From: Mugil cephalus
Taxonomy: Eukaryota > Chordata > Actinopteri > Mugiliformes > Mugilidae
Assembly (NCBI RefSeq): GCF_022458985.1
Contig: NC_061779.1
Coordinates: 22,365,001 to 22,429,000 of the forward strand
DNA length: 64,000 bases
Direction of reading: 5' to 3'
In this document: positions 1 to 10,905 of the stretch, piece by piece
How the letters are laid out: every line of letters begins with the position of its first letter
Numbering within the stretch: position 1 is the first letter of the stretch
Made by a program: the position numbers and the translations under genes
The notes under the pieces: model-generated
Told to the model about the DNA's origin: nothing
The model's input: the letters and a program-made list of their open reading frames with translations, nothing else
The model's database searches: none

Positions 1-229
1 ACTCACAGATAAGTGCGTTGATAAAACCACAGTAGAAAACCCTTCTCGGGGCGCGTTTGCTCCGCCTCAAGAGAGTCTACAACAAACAACGCCGTATTAC
101 CGAGAAATATGTTTTGTGAAAAGGACACGGCAAGAAGAAATTTCGAGAAACCCGTGAATGAACAACCCCCTACTGCCCGTCTTCCCGCGACGATCTGTAG
201 CGTGCTAATTGCTTCGGAACAATGAGTGC

Positions 230-241
230 TGCGCATGCGCA
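230..241. promoter_or_regulatory. NRF-1 palindromic binding site
   Basis: TGCGCATGCGCA is a full match to the NRF-1 consensus YGCGCAYGCGCR and is a perfect palindrome. NRF-1 sites usually lie within about 100 bp of housekeeping transcription starts, often of genes for mitochondrial proteins. No gene start inside the window is close, so the target is probably to the left. Binding is inferred from the motif only. Confidence 0.5.
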
Positions 242-708
242 CGTTTAGCGAATCACGGGAGGGCCACGACACACCTGACACAATGTGCGCAGAGTGGGTG
301 CGCAATCGAATCACCAGTTTCGCACACGTTCGATGTTTTTTGTGGAATACCAAATCAAATAAACTGATGCAGAAAATACTTTAAATAAAATATTTATTGA
401 TATTCTACTCTTCATGTGTAAATCTTTCTCGTAGTTGTTTATTTTAGGAGGACAGCTTAATGCCTGTTGGATGTTCAACTTTACTTGATGGTTGTAGTAC
501 TGGGTCTTGAAGAAGCCTACTTCAAGAGGTTTCAAAATGTTAATCTCTAGATTACATATTTAACCATCGATTAATTTCACTGATATTTACTACTTGTCTT
601 TCTTCTGCCAGGTTCACCTTCTTCGTTTTCATTTGTCTTGTAGGTTATCACTGACAGCTAAAGATACAAAAGATGCAGACCAAAACAAAAAAAAGTGAGA
701 GCAAACTT

Positions 709-714
709 TTTATT
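709..714 (-). terminator. samm50: samm50 poly(A) signal
   Basis: AATAAA on the minus strand, 84 bases past the samm50 stop codon. It is the first canonical hexamer downstream of the stop, so it probably sets a short 3' UTR. Confidence 0.55.
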
Positions 715-797
715 TGAACTATTTCATCACAACAACAATTCTGTACAAGCAATTTCCCCTTCCAATAAAACGTATCTGGCATGAAACAAACATTGTT

Positions 798-3700
798 TCA
801 CAGGAATCTGATTCCTGCTCCAAACTGGAACCCATCACATATCCTGAAAGGAAAGCAGAAAATTTTAAATTGCTATCAAGCCAAACCCAAAATTTGCAGA
901 GGGCGGGAGCAAATGCATTAATACCTAATGCATTTGCTCCCACAACATGTCACCTGAAAGAGTCACTATAATGTTAGCATGCTTGTGCTTATTGTTTGAA
1001 GTGAATTACTTTACAAGGTTCACAGAAAAAGCTGGTACATTGCTGAGTATTTACTGTGCTTGGTCTGTGCTGTTTTTTTTTGTTGTTATTTCTTCACTTA
1101 ACTAACAACAACTAACATTCAGCATCTATATAAAATGATGTTTTGAGTTAACAAATGTATCTTAAATTAGATTCAACTTTATTGTCACTGCATATGTACA
1201 GGTACACACATTTTAAATGTAGTTTAAATGTGTTTTAAGTAAATCTAACAAGTGAAATTCAAAAAAAAAAAATCTACCTAAATCAACCAGCCTTACCTGT
1301 CTCCACTCTGGACTCCCATGGGAATGCAGTAATTAAGCTCCAACCTGGCAATATTCCCCAAACGCAGCACAATACCCAATCCGTATGACCAACGGATGCA
1401 TTCTGCCAATTTCTTCAAATGAGCATGTGGCCCCTCACCTGACGAAAACACAAGAGCACATGTGACCTCAGTGAAACAGAAAATAAGGGAAACTGCAAAT
1501 GTATGCATAAAAATTTGAGCTCTAATTTGCTCAAAGACAAAACCATGAAATTCATACTTGGATAAGATAAAAGTTTCAACTGATCCTATCGTAATTATAA
1601 CATCTTAGTCTTAAATGTCAAGATCGGATCAGTAACACACAAATAACACAGGAGTTAATTTTATTTTGGCTCCAACTGCTCACCATAGTTGAGGTTACAA
1701 AGGTTTCCAGCATTGAGGAAGAAGTGGGTCCTGAAGAGGTCACCGAAGCCTCCCCGGCCTGGCCTGAAGGGTAGAGGGGTGTATAGGTGGAGGCCTCCAG
1801 CCCAGTAGGCCTCTCCTCCCAGGTAGTCACCTGCCATACCAGTAAAGTCAGCGCACTATTCTTCAATCAACAATCAAACTTTAGTGTGGTTAGCAAGCAC
1901 CTAAAAAAAGAAAATCTAAAGTCTCACCTTCACTCTGTGGGCCCATACTATACATACTGAATCCCCGGACACTGGTGGGGCCACCAAGGTAGAACCTACC
2001 AAAATAAATAAATAAATAAATATAACACAAAGAAAAGTTATGAGCTGTCTGTGAATCGCTTAGTTTTAATAACATAGTTTTTATGGCTACAGCTTGTCTA
2101 GTTAAGAGGTTTTTAATCAGTTAGGTATGTTGCAGAGTTAAAGCAGCGTCATGGAGGCACATTGTGTTAGGCAAACAGGTGAATACTGATGCTCTGCAGA
2201 CACGTGGAAGCAAGTTGCTGTAGTTTGGACAGACAAATTCATAATAGTAATATGAATATTTCACATTGTATTTGTCCCAAAATGGGGAAAATTATTTTTC
2301 TGCATTTGACCCATTCATTTGTTGACACAGTAGTGTGTACACTTGGAGCAGTAGGCTGCCACTTGTCTACTGCGCAGGGCGCAGATTGAGGGTTGGGCAT
2401 GAATTTGGCCACCTCACCCACAGTCAGCACTGTCAGCAACAGAGGCAGAAAAGTTTGATCCAATAATATCAATAAAGGATGTGATACAAATACTTTAAGA
2501 TTCAGTGTGACATAACATGTGTAGGGGGTTATGCTGTCGAAGGCATTTATGCCTGTGTTTTGGTGTGTCTGTATCGTTATGCAAGTACGCCACTGAAACA
2601 CTGGGCGGCGACTGGCCAGCTGCGTTGGGTTTCACTTCACACTTCACAAAGTGCCGACTCAAACTGAGTGGCTCACGTTGGAGTTGAACCAAATAAATGC
2701 AGATTAGCTGTCACCGCAGCACAGAAAATAGAGAAGTCGTCTGAGAAGACGGTGTGTATGAGCCTGGACAAAAGAGAACTGTCTTTGGTCACCTGGCTGA
2801 CGAATCACTTGAACAAGGAAATGCATTTCAGACCAATCACAGATGTCACAGTCCATGTCACCACGATGTGTAGTTACACTTTTGGTGCATGTCAGGTTAT
2901 GGCATAGGGTCATACGTAGGAAGTAGGAAGATGCTGTAGCTATGCTGACTAATTGAGGCAGTATGTTAAATCGTGCATTTGACATAATAATGTTATTGGC
3001 CTTTTGCACTGTATTTCCATACCTGTCTGCTATACTTGTTGGCCTGTCACCAATGGGTAGAAGCAAACCGCCCCACAGTGAGGCAGAAAGCACCTGGAGG
3101 AAAAAGTCAAAGCATTCAGTGAAGCTGACTTGTGCAAATCATGACAGTAATAGACATAAGGAAAATGTGTGCCTGAGTAAATAATGACTGTACCATTCAT
3201 TTGTTTCTCATTTAGTTCAATCTTCTGCCAACAGGCCATTTTCACAAATGACTCAGTGCAATGCATAACCGGAAGTCTTTATTTGGCATTTAAGTATTGC
3301 ACATTAATAATATAACACTTGTGTTCTTGCCTGGTAACACAACTTAAAGTAAGCCTGTGTAAGTGCCTTCCACTCCAAAATTTGCAAAATGGTTGAAATG
3401 TAGAACTCTTAATCTCACCGAGTCCCAGAAGAGTGCTTTGTTGAGCTGGATCTCAAAGTCCTCCTTTAGGAAACTGGCATCTCCCCCAGTGTATCCAGCG
3501 AGTTCCTGCACAAACAGAAAACATTAGACTTGTGTACAAGATGAGAGATGTTGTTTTTAGATCTGGAAAGGAACAACAAACCTGATGGATCTTCAACAGA
3601 CCACCTTTCCTCGGGAGGATGGAGGAGTTCCTCGTGTCGATGACCATCGCATGCTGAAAAACAAAATTACTCTATTAACAAACCTGCTGTAAATATCGTT

Positions 3701-6700
3701 TTATTTCTATTCCAAGGAAATCAGTCATTTTCTGCATTTAATAATTTAAATTTACAGTTTGTCATCTTCAACACAATGTTACTGGAATCTGGTTTTCACT
3801 GTAAAATATATAACCGGACAAATACCGAAAGTGAAGACTTCAAGGAGTGGCCGCTCTCCTCCCGGACGGCAAAAGATGCAGTGCGAGCCAGACAGCCCAA
3901 CTCTCTCCACACTCCTTCCCACTTCAGGGTTTGGTTGGTTTTCCACACAGGGAACTGTGAGTGGTGAATTGGTCATAAGACACCATTTCACCATTTTTGC
4001 TTTATTACAGATGTCATTTTTTAAAAAAAAAAAAAAAAAAAAGAGCATACAATACATCAAAAAAGATAGTTGTTGTTTTACAAAAATGTGAATGTCTGCC
4101 AGTACAGTTTTCCCAAAGATGGATTAGTATTTTGCCAAAGACAACTTGTCTATATCAAAGACAAACTATTTCTTTCTTAGGAAAAAGCTAATAACCTACC
4201 AGGACATTTCAATGCTTTGGATGTGCTTTCGTATTAAAATACAACCTAATTGTCTAATTTCACTTGACAAATTCACCACAACTCATTGGAAATAATCATT
4301 TGAACGTATAAAATGTGGAAAAGACAAACGTAAACGCATATTTACGCTCATTTCTGCAGAGATGCCTCGATCCGTCTCCCTCAGTGAACTCCACGGAAAC
4401 TGACCTGTTACTTTGTACACGTTGAGTGAAATACTGTTGAAGTTGAAAGAAGAAAAGAAAAGTCAATATCCTGCTAGGACCCCTTTGCAATTATAAGAAA
4501 CACGCACAACTACTGCATATATTTGTGTCCTTTGTTTCTGAAATGTGCCACGTTGGTTCTCAGTGGTACTTCATAGCCTTCATATGTAAATAAAATGTTT
4601 CTAAAAAACTAAACTCTTTAATGAAGTTTGTCACATCTTACTTGCGTTCAAAGCGTCCTGGTTGAGGTTTGAAGAAGGACAGGCCGTAGGACGTTTCTTT
4701 GGTGCCATAGGAGAACTGGAATGTCACTTTTTCTGCCCGACCAAATACATTGGGTAACTTCAAGCCCAGTACCTGAAATGAAAGAGAATCAATGATCTAA
4801 TCAGGGTTTTCTTAATATTAATATAAACATTAATATAAAACTTCACATGTAAAATACATCAAATGTAAGACAACTTTGTGCACAAACAGATTTGGTTCCA
4901 GGTAAAAAAAAAAACAACAACAACTGAATAAGCAGCTTCATTGAATGAAAGTATCTTGCTGAAATTGGAAATTATTTTTACAGAAGAAACTAGAAAGTCA
5001 TTGTATTGAAGCCACTGTAATGTTGAAACTAGATTAGGTTCAAAACATCTGGTAGCAGATGATGGTAATAAGCTATTATGGCACCCACCATGCTTCCTTC
5101 ATTATTTCCAACCATGGTGTTGTAGCTTCCCGTCATACGTCTCAGCTCTGTGACTTCAAAGGTCACATCGAGGCCGTTAGGAAGAGCATCCTCACCTAAA
5201 GACAAGAAAAAAATAGGCAAACTATTGATGAAATATGTTTAGTCTGAAATAATGCAGCTGAACCAAAATAAATAAATAAATGAATAAATAAATAAAACTT
5301 TATGAATCTGTGAAAATGTCCTGCTCTGATGTGTGTTAAGACTCTCAGTCATCCTGGTCATGGTATAGCCAGTTTCCTAGGGTTAAGCAATAAAATCTGG
5401 TCTGATCTACGTCCCGTAGGTTCAGGCTCAGCTGGCAAAGTAGACTGTTGCAGGGATTTTACCCAGACAAGACACCTAACCCGAAACTGGTGCCCAGTGG
5501 AGTGTGTAAATAGGTGAATGATAAATAACTATTATTTTAGACTATATTGTAATCCTTTCCTGATGACTGCAAACCACTAACTTTAGTCTAGGTATGAAAA
5601 AAAATCTACTTGGACAGTGAATGTCTGAACAATGTCTTCAGCAGGGACAAGAACGGTACTGTGATTGCAATTAGTTAAAAAAAAAAAAACTTTTGTTAGT
5701 TTGAAAGTTAAATGAAGACAATTTTTACATACATAGACACATACAACTGACTTCATTTTTACTGCCACAGTGAATCAAAGTGAATGAAATGAGAATGACG
5801 TGGGCAGAGAACACGCAGTGACTGACAGTACCTCGTGAGGTGTCAATAACAACTTCAACCTTTCTGAAGATACCAAGACGTAGCAGCTTCTGTCGGGCCT
5901 CGTGAGACTTTCGCATCACCTGCACGATAAAATGAACCATGTGTACACGGCCACTCACAACTTGAATAAGTACGAATGAGCCATTTTAACGTGCCCCTAC
6001 ATCAATGAGGTTCTTTGCCTGGAAAACTTCTGAAATTTCATAAGTCAACAGGTCCTCCTTGGTTCTTCCAAGTCCATCTATGTGCACTTTTTGAACTACA
6101 ACCTTTAAAAAGACAGGAAACACAAAAAAAACAACACGATCATAAATGGTTGGATATGAATGGATGGACACAGTCAAACAGCCAAAATAAAATAAGGCAG
6201 TGTTCCACATATAAAACTATTTCAGGTCCAAGCTAAACCATTCCTGCTGAATCTGTGCTGCATTTCAGATTTCATTGTCTATCATACTGCACTAAAATAA
6301 ATCTTACATCCTTATTTTCAAGAACTTCTTGCTTTGGCTCCTCAATTTCTGGAACATCAATATCATCTGGTTGGACTCCCAACTCTGGCCCGTGCATGGG
6401 CAGAGGGTCGAGGCTCTGCAGAACAAAAGGTGAGAAAAAAACATCAAAATCACAATTGCTGATATTGTGAAAAAAGGGAAAACATAATGGCTGTAAGAGA
6501 CACATAATCAGATTAGAGGAATCTTGACTAAAGTATTCAATGACCAAAACCTGTAACTGATTGATTTTTTATAACCCGACTTATCAATTGAGCGTGTTTC
6601 AGATGTACTATACAAGGCACCGTGATGAAGGGAAACAAGTGACAATCCAATCCAAACTTTTAAACCATTCAAAACGTGTTTTGATTCATGACACACTCAT

Positions 6701-7981
6701 CAAATATACACTGATCAGCCATAACATTATGACCAACAGGTCATATCATGGCACTTGTCAGCGGGTGGAATAAATTAGGCAGCAAGTAAACATTTAGTGT
6801 TAGATGTGTTAAAAGCAGGGGAGAGCAATGTTGACAAGGGCCAAGTTGTTGACGCTTGGGTCAAAGCATCTCCAAAACTGCAGCTGTTGTAGCGTTGTCC
6901 CTGTCTGGGGTGGTCAGTCAGTGCTTATTGAAAGTGGTCCAAAGAAGGAAGATCTGTGAACCATCACCAGCGCCACTGATGCACATGAGGAGTGAAAGCT
7001 GAACCGTGTGGTCAGATCTAATTTAAGTTACTGTAGCTCAAATTGTTGTCAAAGTGACTGCAGGCTCGGGTAGAAAGGTGACAGAAAACACAGGGTACCT
7101 CAATTTGCCAACTCCTATCCACTACTGAAACAAACAGAGGAAGAATGCATGGTCTGTTGAGTTACGTTTTCTATTAGTTCACTTGGAAGACTGGACATGT
7201 GTGTATCGCTGATCTTGGGAAGGCATGGCATTAGGATGCAAGGCACGACCCCTTGGCACTGCTGCGGGAGTACGCTTGGTCTGCAGCAACGTTCAGGTGT
7301 TGGTATGTATCAAAGTAACATCAACAGAAATACCACGCACTAGGTTTCTAGAGGAAAATTATATCATGATGAAACACATCACAGGCTGGTGGTTTAAATT
7401 TTGTAGCTGATCGGTGAATACATTAGGATCAAGGGAAATGGTGCATGAGGAAAGAGGGATTAAATACAGTATATGTTCACACCACAGCAGGAAAATGAAA
7501 GGAATGAACAATAAAAAGAGCAAGAGAAAACTAATTAAGAATCAGGGGGAAACTGGGTATAATGCAGACGTTCAAGGCTTTTCACTTTATATGTAAACCC
7601 TTCAGATATGACCTCAGTATTTGTGAAAGCACTGCACTAGAAAATAACGACTAAGTAAGACTGTGTTTACACTAATTACAGAGAGAGCTCTGACGACGAG
7701 ACAGCGTGGGGGCTGCAGCAATACTACAGTGAATAGACACCACTAACATCACGTATTAACATTGAGTCGTGAAGGAAAACGGAAACTACCACTTTTTAGC
7801 CGTAGTAAACGGAATCTCGTGTCAGAGAGCAGCATGCCTGAGCCTCGCTGAATGTACAGCGTTGGCCTTTCCCTTCACAGTAGCCGCTCTGTCAGATAAC
7901 TCACTGAACACACTGAGAGGTCAAAGTCCTAGCTAACACAGTCACTGGACTTTTTCTTACCCTGGCATGGACGGTGCCCAT
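798..7981 (-). CDS. samm50: SAMM50, sorting and assembly machinery 50 kDa subunit
   Basis: Core subunit of the mitochondrial outer-membrane SAM complex, which inserts beta-barrel proteins and contributes to cristae and contact-site structure (known of the family). Fifteen coding exons join in phase: 7961-7981, 6308-6415, 6001-6102, 5832-5919, 5089-5195, 4642-4772, 4346-4433, 3826-3954, 3582-3653, 3419-3505, 3023-3093, 1928-1995, 1684-1830, 1297-1438 and 798-843. The product is 468 residues; human SAMM50 is 469. It starts [17 protein letters not shown], close to human. A POTRA domain spans about 44-124, and the Omp85-type barrel about 150-468. The landmark [17 protein letters not shown] is present. 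The chain ends in FGAGIRFL, a beta-signal-like last strand. The last coding exon is only 46 bases and is invisible as an open frame; it was placed by splice phase and homology. No broken exon was seen. Confidence 0.96.
1165..1212 (-). repeat. LINE 3'-tail-like fragment
   Basis: On the minus strand this reads through GTGACAATAAAGTTGAATC, the common end of teleost CR1/L2-type non-LTR retroelements. It lies in the last intron of samm50. Only the tail is recognisable and the family is uncertain. Confidence 0.35.
2230..2430. repeat. Teleost interspersed repeat fragment (class unsure)
   Basis: It contains a stretch like the common fish repeat with 'CATTTGACCCATTC' followed by a 'GGAGCAGTAGGCTGCC' block. 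It lies in the samm50 intron between the exons at 1928-1995 and 3023-3093. I recognise the pattern but cannot assign the family without a repeat library. Confidence 0.35.
6708..7419 (+). mobile_element. Tc1/mariner relic, internally deleted
   Basis: The left end reads CACTGATCAGCCATAACATT and the right end carries the inverted counterpart AGCTGATCGGTG. Inside, a block around 6880-7080 matches from memory the 5' part of the transposase of the abundant teleost Tc1-like element with these ends (for example AGCTGTTGTAGCGTTGTCCC). About 710 bases remain of roughly 1.3-1.6 kb, and no long transposase frame survives. It sits in intron 1 of samm50 in the opposite orientation. Confidence 0.7.
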
Positions 7982-8097
7982 GCTGAGCTCCGCTTGGTGT
8001 TTTGCCGGTAAATACTACTGAAACTGTGAGTGACAAAAAAGACGAACTAATTTAACCTACAAGTAACCGGAGAAAGGCGAGCAACCTCCGTATAAGG

Positions 8098-8118
8098 AAG
8101 CGGCCATGTCACTTCCTG
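8098..8118 (-). promoter_or_regulatory. samm50: ETS plus YY1 motif pair in samm50 promoter
   Basis: On the minus strand the sequence reads CAGGAAGTGACATGGCCGC: an ETS core (GGAAGTG) followed by a YY1-like ATGGCCGC. It lies about 120 bases upstream of the samm50 start codon. Such pairs often mark TATA-less start sites of housekeeping genes. Function is inferred from motif and position. Confidence 0.4.
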
Positions 8119-8202
8119 GCCACGCCTCCTGCTGCTGCTGCGCGTTCAACATCACAACGCTGCAGAGAAGAGAAACGATCAAATGCACAACACCACGATT
8201 CC

Positions 8203-8318
8203 TTTATTTCCTTTTCACGATTTCTGCTACTACATAATACATTTAAACAACAACGAGACAACAAGACTGTAATGTTTTTGTAACAGACAAAGGGGAAAAC
8301 ATTGTGCTTTGTTTTATT
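8203..8318 (-). terminator. efcab10: efcab10 candidate poly(A) signals
   Basis: Minus-strand AATAAA hexamers lie at 8313-8318 and 8203-8208, roughly 320 and 430 bases past the efcab10 stop. I cannot tell which one is used. Confidence 0.35.
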
Positions 8319-8558
8319 GTTCTTAATCAAAAAAAAAAAAAAAGTAAAAATAAAAATAAATGGATACAGAATATGAAACATTTCCACTGGCAATTTGACC
8401 ATGTTGGATGGCTAAACATTTCCCCATAAGAGCAGCAAAGGGGGACGTATCCTTCAAAACTGAAATAATAGACTGTAGGATATAATGACGTACCAGCAAA
8501 AAAGTTTAGTAGCAACTAAAATATAACATTCTTATATTATAAAATACATTTCTCTACA

Positions 8559-8612
8559 TAACATAACATAACATAACATGACATAACATAACATAACATA
8601 ACATAACATAAC
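8559..8612. repeat. Pentanucleotide microsatellite (ACATA)n
   Basis: About ten near-perfect tandem ACATA units with one variant unit. It starts about 27 bases beyond the efcab10 stop codon, so it is transcribed in the 3' UTR. One reading frame across it stays open as repeated MLCYV, but splice phase shows that frame is not used. Confidence 0.85.
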
Positions 8613-8638
8613 GTTATAACGTGAGTAGAAGGGATCGT

Positions 8639-10166
8639 TCACGATTGTGAATATGTTGCTGAGTATCTCTGGAGACCTTGCATCCTGTAACAGCAAAAAG
8701 AGACAAAAAGTAACCTCACAATATGGCAAATTTAATAATGTTAGTAATTAGTTTCCTGTCAAGCTGCTCTTACCCTTCTGTTTTGAAGGTCTCATGGGTT
8801 ATTTTGTCTTCATTAACACCTTCAGGACATTCATTAATGTCTTTTATGCCCAGTGTGGTTAGAGCTGTATAGGGAAAGAAGCTTTTATGACTATCTGTAT
8901 TAAGTATCATTATTTTCAAAGTAGTATTTCTGTAAAGATGTTATGATTTCCTATAAGATCTTATATGTAATAATTTACAACATAACAATGGATTAACAAA
9001 TAGGCTTACGTTTGACATATTGTAAGTATAATCATCTCAAGATATAGACTGAAAAAAATAAATACCACAAATAAAAACTGATTGATTTGCCAGTATGAAT
9101 AACCTTGTACTTAACTGTACCGACAGTGTGTGCTGTGTCAGTCCCTGTAGCCAAAACAAACAAAGTTTCAAGCACTCACCCTGCTTATATTGAGCAAAAG
9201 TAATGTATTTCTGATTTGCGGGGTCCATTATTCCAAAGACTGTATCCAGGTTTGAGTTGTTGAACAGATTTGGTCCTTTCATACCATTTTGCTGAGAAAT
9301 CTTCAGTTGCTCCAGCTGTTCGATAAGAAACTCCCTGGGATTATCTGAATGAAACAATCAATAACAATGCATCAAAATCATTGTGTTTAACAATGATAGA
9401 GGTGAAATCCTTGAATACCGGTAATTCAGGGAGGAAGGGAGGGACGGAGAGACAGATAGATAGATGATAGATGTTGTCACCTCTTATTGTATGTTTACAA
9501 CCCCTTGTTATTATAATTATATTTTAGGTTATATACCTCTTTTCTATGTCTTACAGAATTATACAGTCAAATGCCATTTTATTAGGATGATCTAGCTAAA
9601 ATGAATTAAGACTATGTACAGTCATGTAGTGAACTCCATAAATTAGGTTTTGTGCAATAGAGCACCACAAAGAATAGCTTAAGGTTGAACCAACGCCGCG
9701 ATTTTGTTTCAACATAACTAATTTACGGATTACAGATTTATTGCTGTGTGACAACATTGAGTTCATTTCACCCAATAAAGAGATTTTCTGCGTGATCCAT
9801 GGATAGTGTGTAACCATTTCCTCATCTTTTCTAGACTCCTCAAGAAGAGTCAAGCAGATGCAGTCCAACAGAGATCCAGTTAAAAAGCTATGGATTTATG
9901 TTAAACCGAAAACTAAAAACAACAGAAACTGTTATTGTGTCATTAGCGCTTCAGACTAGTGAGAGCATTATTTTATATAAGCTAGCAGGCTAACTTTCCC
10001 AAAAAGTAGTTTAGCACAGGATGATAGTGTTTCTTCTGTAACAGACATGAAATAAGCTCTAACCAGGTCTGTAAAAAAAGAGCATGCTGGTCAGGTTGTC
10101 CATCATCTCGATAATTTTGTGTTTCTTCAGATATTCAGCGGCGTCTTTTTCTCTCTGCGTCGCCAT
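8639..10166 (-). CDS. efcab10: EFCAB10, RIIa/Dpy-30-type and degenerate EF-hand protein
   Basis: Small protein of the EFCAB10 family; exact role is poorly known. Four coding exons join in phase: 10064-10166, 9180-9344, 8774-8864 and 8639-8684, giving 134 residues, close to mammalian EFCAB10. Residues 9-49 form an RIIa/Dpy-30-like dimerisation helix pair (AAEYLKKHKIIEMM, then RPDNPREFLIEQLEQLK), a module known from cilia-linked and PKA-anchoring proteins. An EF-hand-like loop at about 75-86 (DPANQKYITFAQ) lacks most calcium ligands, so it probably does not bind calcium. The last exon enters in a frame ending ...SATYSQS and a TGA just before the ACATA microsatellite. An NRF-1 site lies about 60 bases upstream of the ATG. 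Confidence 0.88.
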
Positions 10167-10225
10167 CTTTCCCAGTTAACTTCTGTTTAAGCGCGTTGCT
10201 ATGATACACCGATTTCAACGGTAAA

Positions 10226-10237
10226 TGCGCGTGCGCA
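10226..10237. promoter_or_regulatory. efcab10: NRF-1 binding site at the efcab10 promoter
   Basis: TGCGCGTGCGCA matches the NRF-1 consensus and lies 60 bases upstream of the efcab10 ATG, a typical core-promoter position. uqcc6 ends 670 bases further right on the same strand, so the site most likely serves efcab10. Binding is inferred from the motif. Confidence 0.55.
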
Positions 10238-10723
10238 CCTAGTATATACAGTCAATGGCGCGCACACGTTTTCTTCTCGTATATATCATGTATTTATCTA
10301 TTCTTGTAAAATGTGATCTAGATATTTCCTTTTTTATATATCCAAGAGTGTAAAACTCACTTCTATTGTTTAAATAGATATTTTTGCAAAAAAATGGTAT
10401 GTGACTCTGTATAAAACACCACAGACTGAGTTAACTGAAAAAATTTTAGTTTGATATTTTTAATTTGAAATACATTTTAAAATTATTTTCTGCTTGATGT
10501 AAATCATCAACTCTTAATATGTTTATAATACAGCATAGTTACTTCCTCGACCCCTTGGAAAACACATACACATTCAAAAAGGATAAAGAGATGTATTTAC
10601 AACAGACAAAAATGATTGTGTTGCACATAAGCTCCCTATACTGGAAGGCTAATGGCAACAGTGGTGTTACATTTCATTCGTTGCCTCTTTTTTTCCCATT
10701 AGAACAAGTGCAAACAGAAAATA

Positions 10724-10729
10724 TTTATT
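10724..10729 (-). terminator. uqcc6: uqcc6 poly(A) signal
   Basis: Minus-strand AATAAA about 180 bases past the uqcc6 stop. The short retroposon-like insert at 10748-10810 lies between stop and signal, so it would be part of the 3' UTR. Confidence 0.45.
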
Positions 10730-10731
10730 TC

Positions 10732-10826
10732 GAGATATCCCAGAAGCTCTGCGATAGGATGGCGACCTGTCCAGGGTGAACCCCGCCTCTTGCCCGATGC
10801 CAGCCGGGATGAGATATCCCAGAAGC
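10732..10826. mobile_element. Short retroposon-like insert with 16-bp target-site duplication
   Basis: A perfect 16-base direct repeat, GAGATATCCCAGAAGC, lies at 10732-10747 and 10811-10826. The 63 bases between them include GGCGACCTGTCCAGGGTG and CCCCGCCTCTTGCCCGATG, a widespread teleost repeat motif. This is the structure of a severely truncated retroposed fragment with intact target-site duplication. It lies in the uqcc6 3' UTR. Confidence 0.65.
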
Positions 10827-10905
10827 GATTCCAAGGGAAACTGAAGACGTAGGTGCTGGGAAAATTTGAACATTGTCTGTTGTGGATATCACACAGAGGA
10901 AGTTT

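Larger units (their letters stand above)
1..797. other. Intergenic left flank, possible promoter of an off-window gene
   Basis: No exon is recognisable here. The longest minus-strand open frame (up to about 353) has no familiar domain. GC-richer sequence between about 30 and 310 carries a perfect NRF-1 palindrome, listed separately. This suggests a promoter whose gene lies off the left edge. The right part is AT-rich and contains the samm50 poly(A) region. Confidence 0.4.

Noticed and set aside
3-353. 116-residue minus-strand open frame at the left edge
   Set aside because: Composition and lack of any known motif suggest chance; the region looks more like a promoter.
5329-5520. Short segment with a repeat-like look (CTCTCAGTCATCCTGGTCAT)
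   Set aside because: It resembles sequence seen in teleost repeats, but I could not assign a class or boundaries, so no element is called.
8532-8729. Minus-strand open frame with an MLCYV-repeat tail as the efcab10 C-terminus
   Set aside because: The preceding exon ends in phase 2, which puts the last exon in a different frame that stops at 8639 before the microsatellite.
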